Below, piece by piece: positions 14,767 through 16,405 of a DNA stretch of 16,405 nt; positions within the stretch are counted from its first letter, which is position 1; each line of letters opens with the position of its first letter. The position numbers and the translations under genes are program-made. Origin of the DNA: JBFHDX01 sp041584475. Lineage in GTDB: Bacteria; Pseudomonadota; Alphaproteobacteria; UBA8366; JADFVY01. Location: positions 1-16,405 of the forward strand of contig JBFHDX010000085.1 in NCBI GenBank assembly GCA_041584475.1, given 5' to 3'. The notes under the pieces are model-generated. The model did not search any database, was not told the DNA's origin, and saw nothing but the letters and a program-made list of their open reading frames with translations.

Positions 14767-16405
14767 ATGGGTCCAGTCCGCCATCACGCGTCACCGACCG
14801 CCGAGCGAGCGGCCGACGGCGGCAGCGCCGATGCCGCAACGGCGACCGATCCCGTGTGCGGCATGAGCGTCGATCCGGCCGCGGGCAAGCCGAGCCGCGA
14901 ACACGGGGGGCAGGTCTACCATTTCTGCTCGCAGGCGTGCCACGACAGGTTCGTCGCCGATCCGGCGCGCTACCTGACCGGCCGGGACGCGCCGGAGAGC
15001 ACGCCCGCGGGCACCAGATACACGTGCCCGATGCATCCCGAGATCGTCCGCGACGGGCCGGGCGAGTGCCCGATCTGCGGCATGGCGCTCGAGCCGATGG
15101 TCGCCGCGGCGGCGGACGAGGGCCCGAACCCCGAGCTCGTCGATTTCACGCACCGCTTCTGGGTCGGCGCCGCGCTGACGGTGCCGCTGCTGGCGCTGAC
15201 CATGGGTCCGCTCGTTGGGCTCGGCTTCGTCCGCGAGCTGCCGGGCGAGCGCGCGGCGCTGTGGATCGAGCTCGCGCTCGGCACGCCGGTGATCCTGTGG
15301 GCCGGCTGGCCGTTCTTCGTTCGCGGCGTGCGCTCGGTGATCAACCGCAGCCTGAACATGTTCACGCTGATCGCCATGGGCGTCGGCGCGGCGTACCTGT
15401 TCAGCGTCGTCGCCGTGCTCGTGCCGCAGATCTTCCCGGCCGGGTTCCGCGACGCCGAGGGCCATGTCGGCGTCTATTTCGAGGCCGGCGCGGTGATCGT
15501 CGTGCTCGTGCTGCTCGGCCAGGTGCTCGAGCTGCGCGCGCGCGAGCGCACCGGATCGGCGATCCGGGCGCTGCTCGATCTCGCGCCGAAGACGGCGCGC
15601 GTGATCCGCGACGACGGGCGCGAGGAGGAGATCCCGCTCGAGCAGGTGCGCGTCGGCGACCGGCTGCGCGTGCGCCCGGGCGACAAGGTGCCGGTCGACG
15701 GCGCCGTCGTCGAGGGCCGCTCGTCGATCGACGAGTCGATGATTTCCGGCGAGCCGGTGCCGGTCGAGAAGGTCGAGGGCGACACGGTGACGGGGGCCAC
15801 GATCAACGGTACCGGGAGCCTGGTGATCGAGGCGACGCGGGTCGGCGAGGACACGATCCTGAGCCAGATCGTCGAGATGGTGGCGAACGCGCAGCGCAGC
15901 CGCGCGCCGATCCAGAAGCTTGCCGATTCGGTGGCGGGGGTGTTCGTGCCGGCGGTGATCGCGATCGCGATCCTTTCCTTCGTCGGCTGGTCGCTCTGGG
16001 GGCCGCCGCCGGCATTCGCCTACGCGCTGGTCTCGGCGGTCGCCGTCCTCATCATCGCCTGTCCGTGCGCGCTCGGCCTGGCGACGCCGATGTCGATCAT
16101 GACGGCGACCGGGCGCGGCGCACAGGCGGGCGTGCTGATCAAGAACGCGGAGGCGCTCGAGCGCTTCGCCAGGGTCGACACGCTGATCGTCGACAAGACG
16201 GGGACGCTGACCGTCGGCAAGCCGAGGCTGGTCGCCGTGCTGCCCGAGCCCGGGCACGACGAGGGCGAGGTGCTGCGGCTGGCGGCGAGCCTCGAGCGCG
16301 GCTCGGAGCACCCGCTCGCCGAGGCGATCGTGGCCGGGGCCGAGGAGCGCGGCGTTGCGCTCGCCCGGGCCGAGGATTTCGAGGCGATCACCGGCAAGGG
16401 CGTCA
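14767..16405 (+). CDS. copA: YHS-domain heavy-metal (copper-type) P1B ATPase, 3' end missing
   Basis: This P1B pump exports metal ions, most likely Cu(I) or Ag(I), across the inner membrane using ATP. The 546 visible residues begin with a YHS domain (TDPVCGMSVDP at 27-37, YHFCSQACHDRF at 51-62), then a heavy-metal-binding domain (YTCPMHPEI at 85-93, GECPICGMALEP at 99-110). Next come about six membrane helices, the actuator-loop SGEP (327-330), the transmembrane metal motif CPC at 432-434 (ACPCALGLATP), the phosphorylation site DKTGT at 476-480 and SEHPLAE at 513-519. The ATP-binding domain and last two helices, which help decide metal specificity, lie beyond the window. ATG 14767 has AGGGAG 8 nt upstream; an in-frame ATG at 14698 is less likely. 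No typical GMxCxxC HMA domain is seen. Copper is inferred from family; CPC alone also allows Zn/Cd. Confidence 0.93.
   Translation, partial: MGPVRHHASPTAERAADGGSADAATATDPVCGMSVDPAAGKPSREHGGQVYHFCSQACHDRFVADPARYLTGRDAPESTPAGTRYTCPMHPEIVRDGPGECPICGMALEPMVAAAADEGPNPELVDFTHRFWVGAALTVPLLALTMGPLVGLGFVRELPGERAALWIELALGTPVILWAGWPFFVRGVRSVINRSLNMFTLIAMGVGAAYLFSVVAVLVPQIFPAGFRDAEGHVGVYFEAGAVIVVLVLLGQVLELRARERTGSAIRALLDLAPKTARVIRDDGREEEIPLEQVRVGDRLRVRPGDKVPVDGAVVEGRSSIDESMISGEPVPVEKVEGDTVTGATINGTGSLVIEATRVGEDTILSQIVEMVANAQRSRAPIQKLADSVAGVFVPAVIAIAILSFVGWSLWGPPPAFAYALVSAVAVLIIACPCALGLATPMSIMTATGRGAQAGVLIKNAEALERFARVDTLIVDKTGTLTVGKPRLVAVLPEPGHDEGEVLRLAASLERGSEHPLAEAIVAGAEERGVALARAEDFEAITGKGV

Noticed and set aside
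14606..14866. Small plus-strand frame with CGSCAGTAC ahead of the ATPase, a possible metal-binding peptide.
   Set aside because: It overlaps the ATPase start, has no ribosome-binding site or recognisable family, and its cysteines can arise from the TGC-rich local sequence.

Overview
The window is a high-GC (about two thirds G+C by eye), gene-dense segment of a bacterial chromosome. Gene content and order point to an Alphaproteobacterium, most likely of the Rhodospirillales type. The supporting signs are a riboflavin operon joined to nusB and thiL, a K+-independent membrane H+-pyrophosphatase like that of Rhodospirillum, a CBP3-type cytochrome bc1 chaperone beside yceD, and plsX-fabH-ihfA-merR followed by a tRNA-Pro. 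This placement is inference from gene families and order; no 16S gene is present.

Layout. (1) 1-4663: a plus-strand cofactor operon, ribD (5' end cut off by the window), ribE, ribBX, ribH, nusB, thiL, with gaps of 0-28 bp and two overlaps. RibD, RibE, RibBX and RibH cover most riboflavin steps. The GTP cyclohydrolase II half of RibBX has lost its metal ligands, so a separate ribA is expected elsewhere. (2) 4738-8275: a 12-helix-type MFS permease of unknown substrate, then hppA, closed by a good intrinsic terminator at 8298-8331. (3) bamE runs on the minus strand, convergent with hppA and divergent from the next group. (4) 8986-12396: cbp3-like gene, yceD, rpmF, plsX, fabH, a bc1 assembly / ribosomal protein L32 / phospholipid and fatty-acid initiation cluster. 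(5) 12483-13225: ihfA and a small MerR-type regulator. (6) 13309-13385: tRNA-Pro(GGG) with encoded CCA, a candidate promoter and a terminator. (7) 13521-16405: a DMT/EamA permease and the first 546 codons of a YHS-domain P1B copper-type ATPase that leaves the window.

How it works together. The first 13 kb are core housekeeping genes in an order I recognise as conserved in this group: cofactors (FMN/FAD, thiamine diphosphate), transcription antitermination, PPi-driven proton pumping, outer-membrane and bc1 assembly, and lipid initiation. The part after the tRNA looks more accessory (drug/metabolite export and heavy-metal efflux).

Novelty. I do not see a convincing undescribed multi-gene system. 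The most useful second looks are the degenerate RibA half of RibBX, the orphan MFS permease in a vitamin operon, a pair of inverted repeats in the bamE/cbp3 divergent region, and the tRNA-proximal metal-efflux module.
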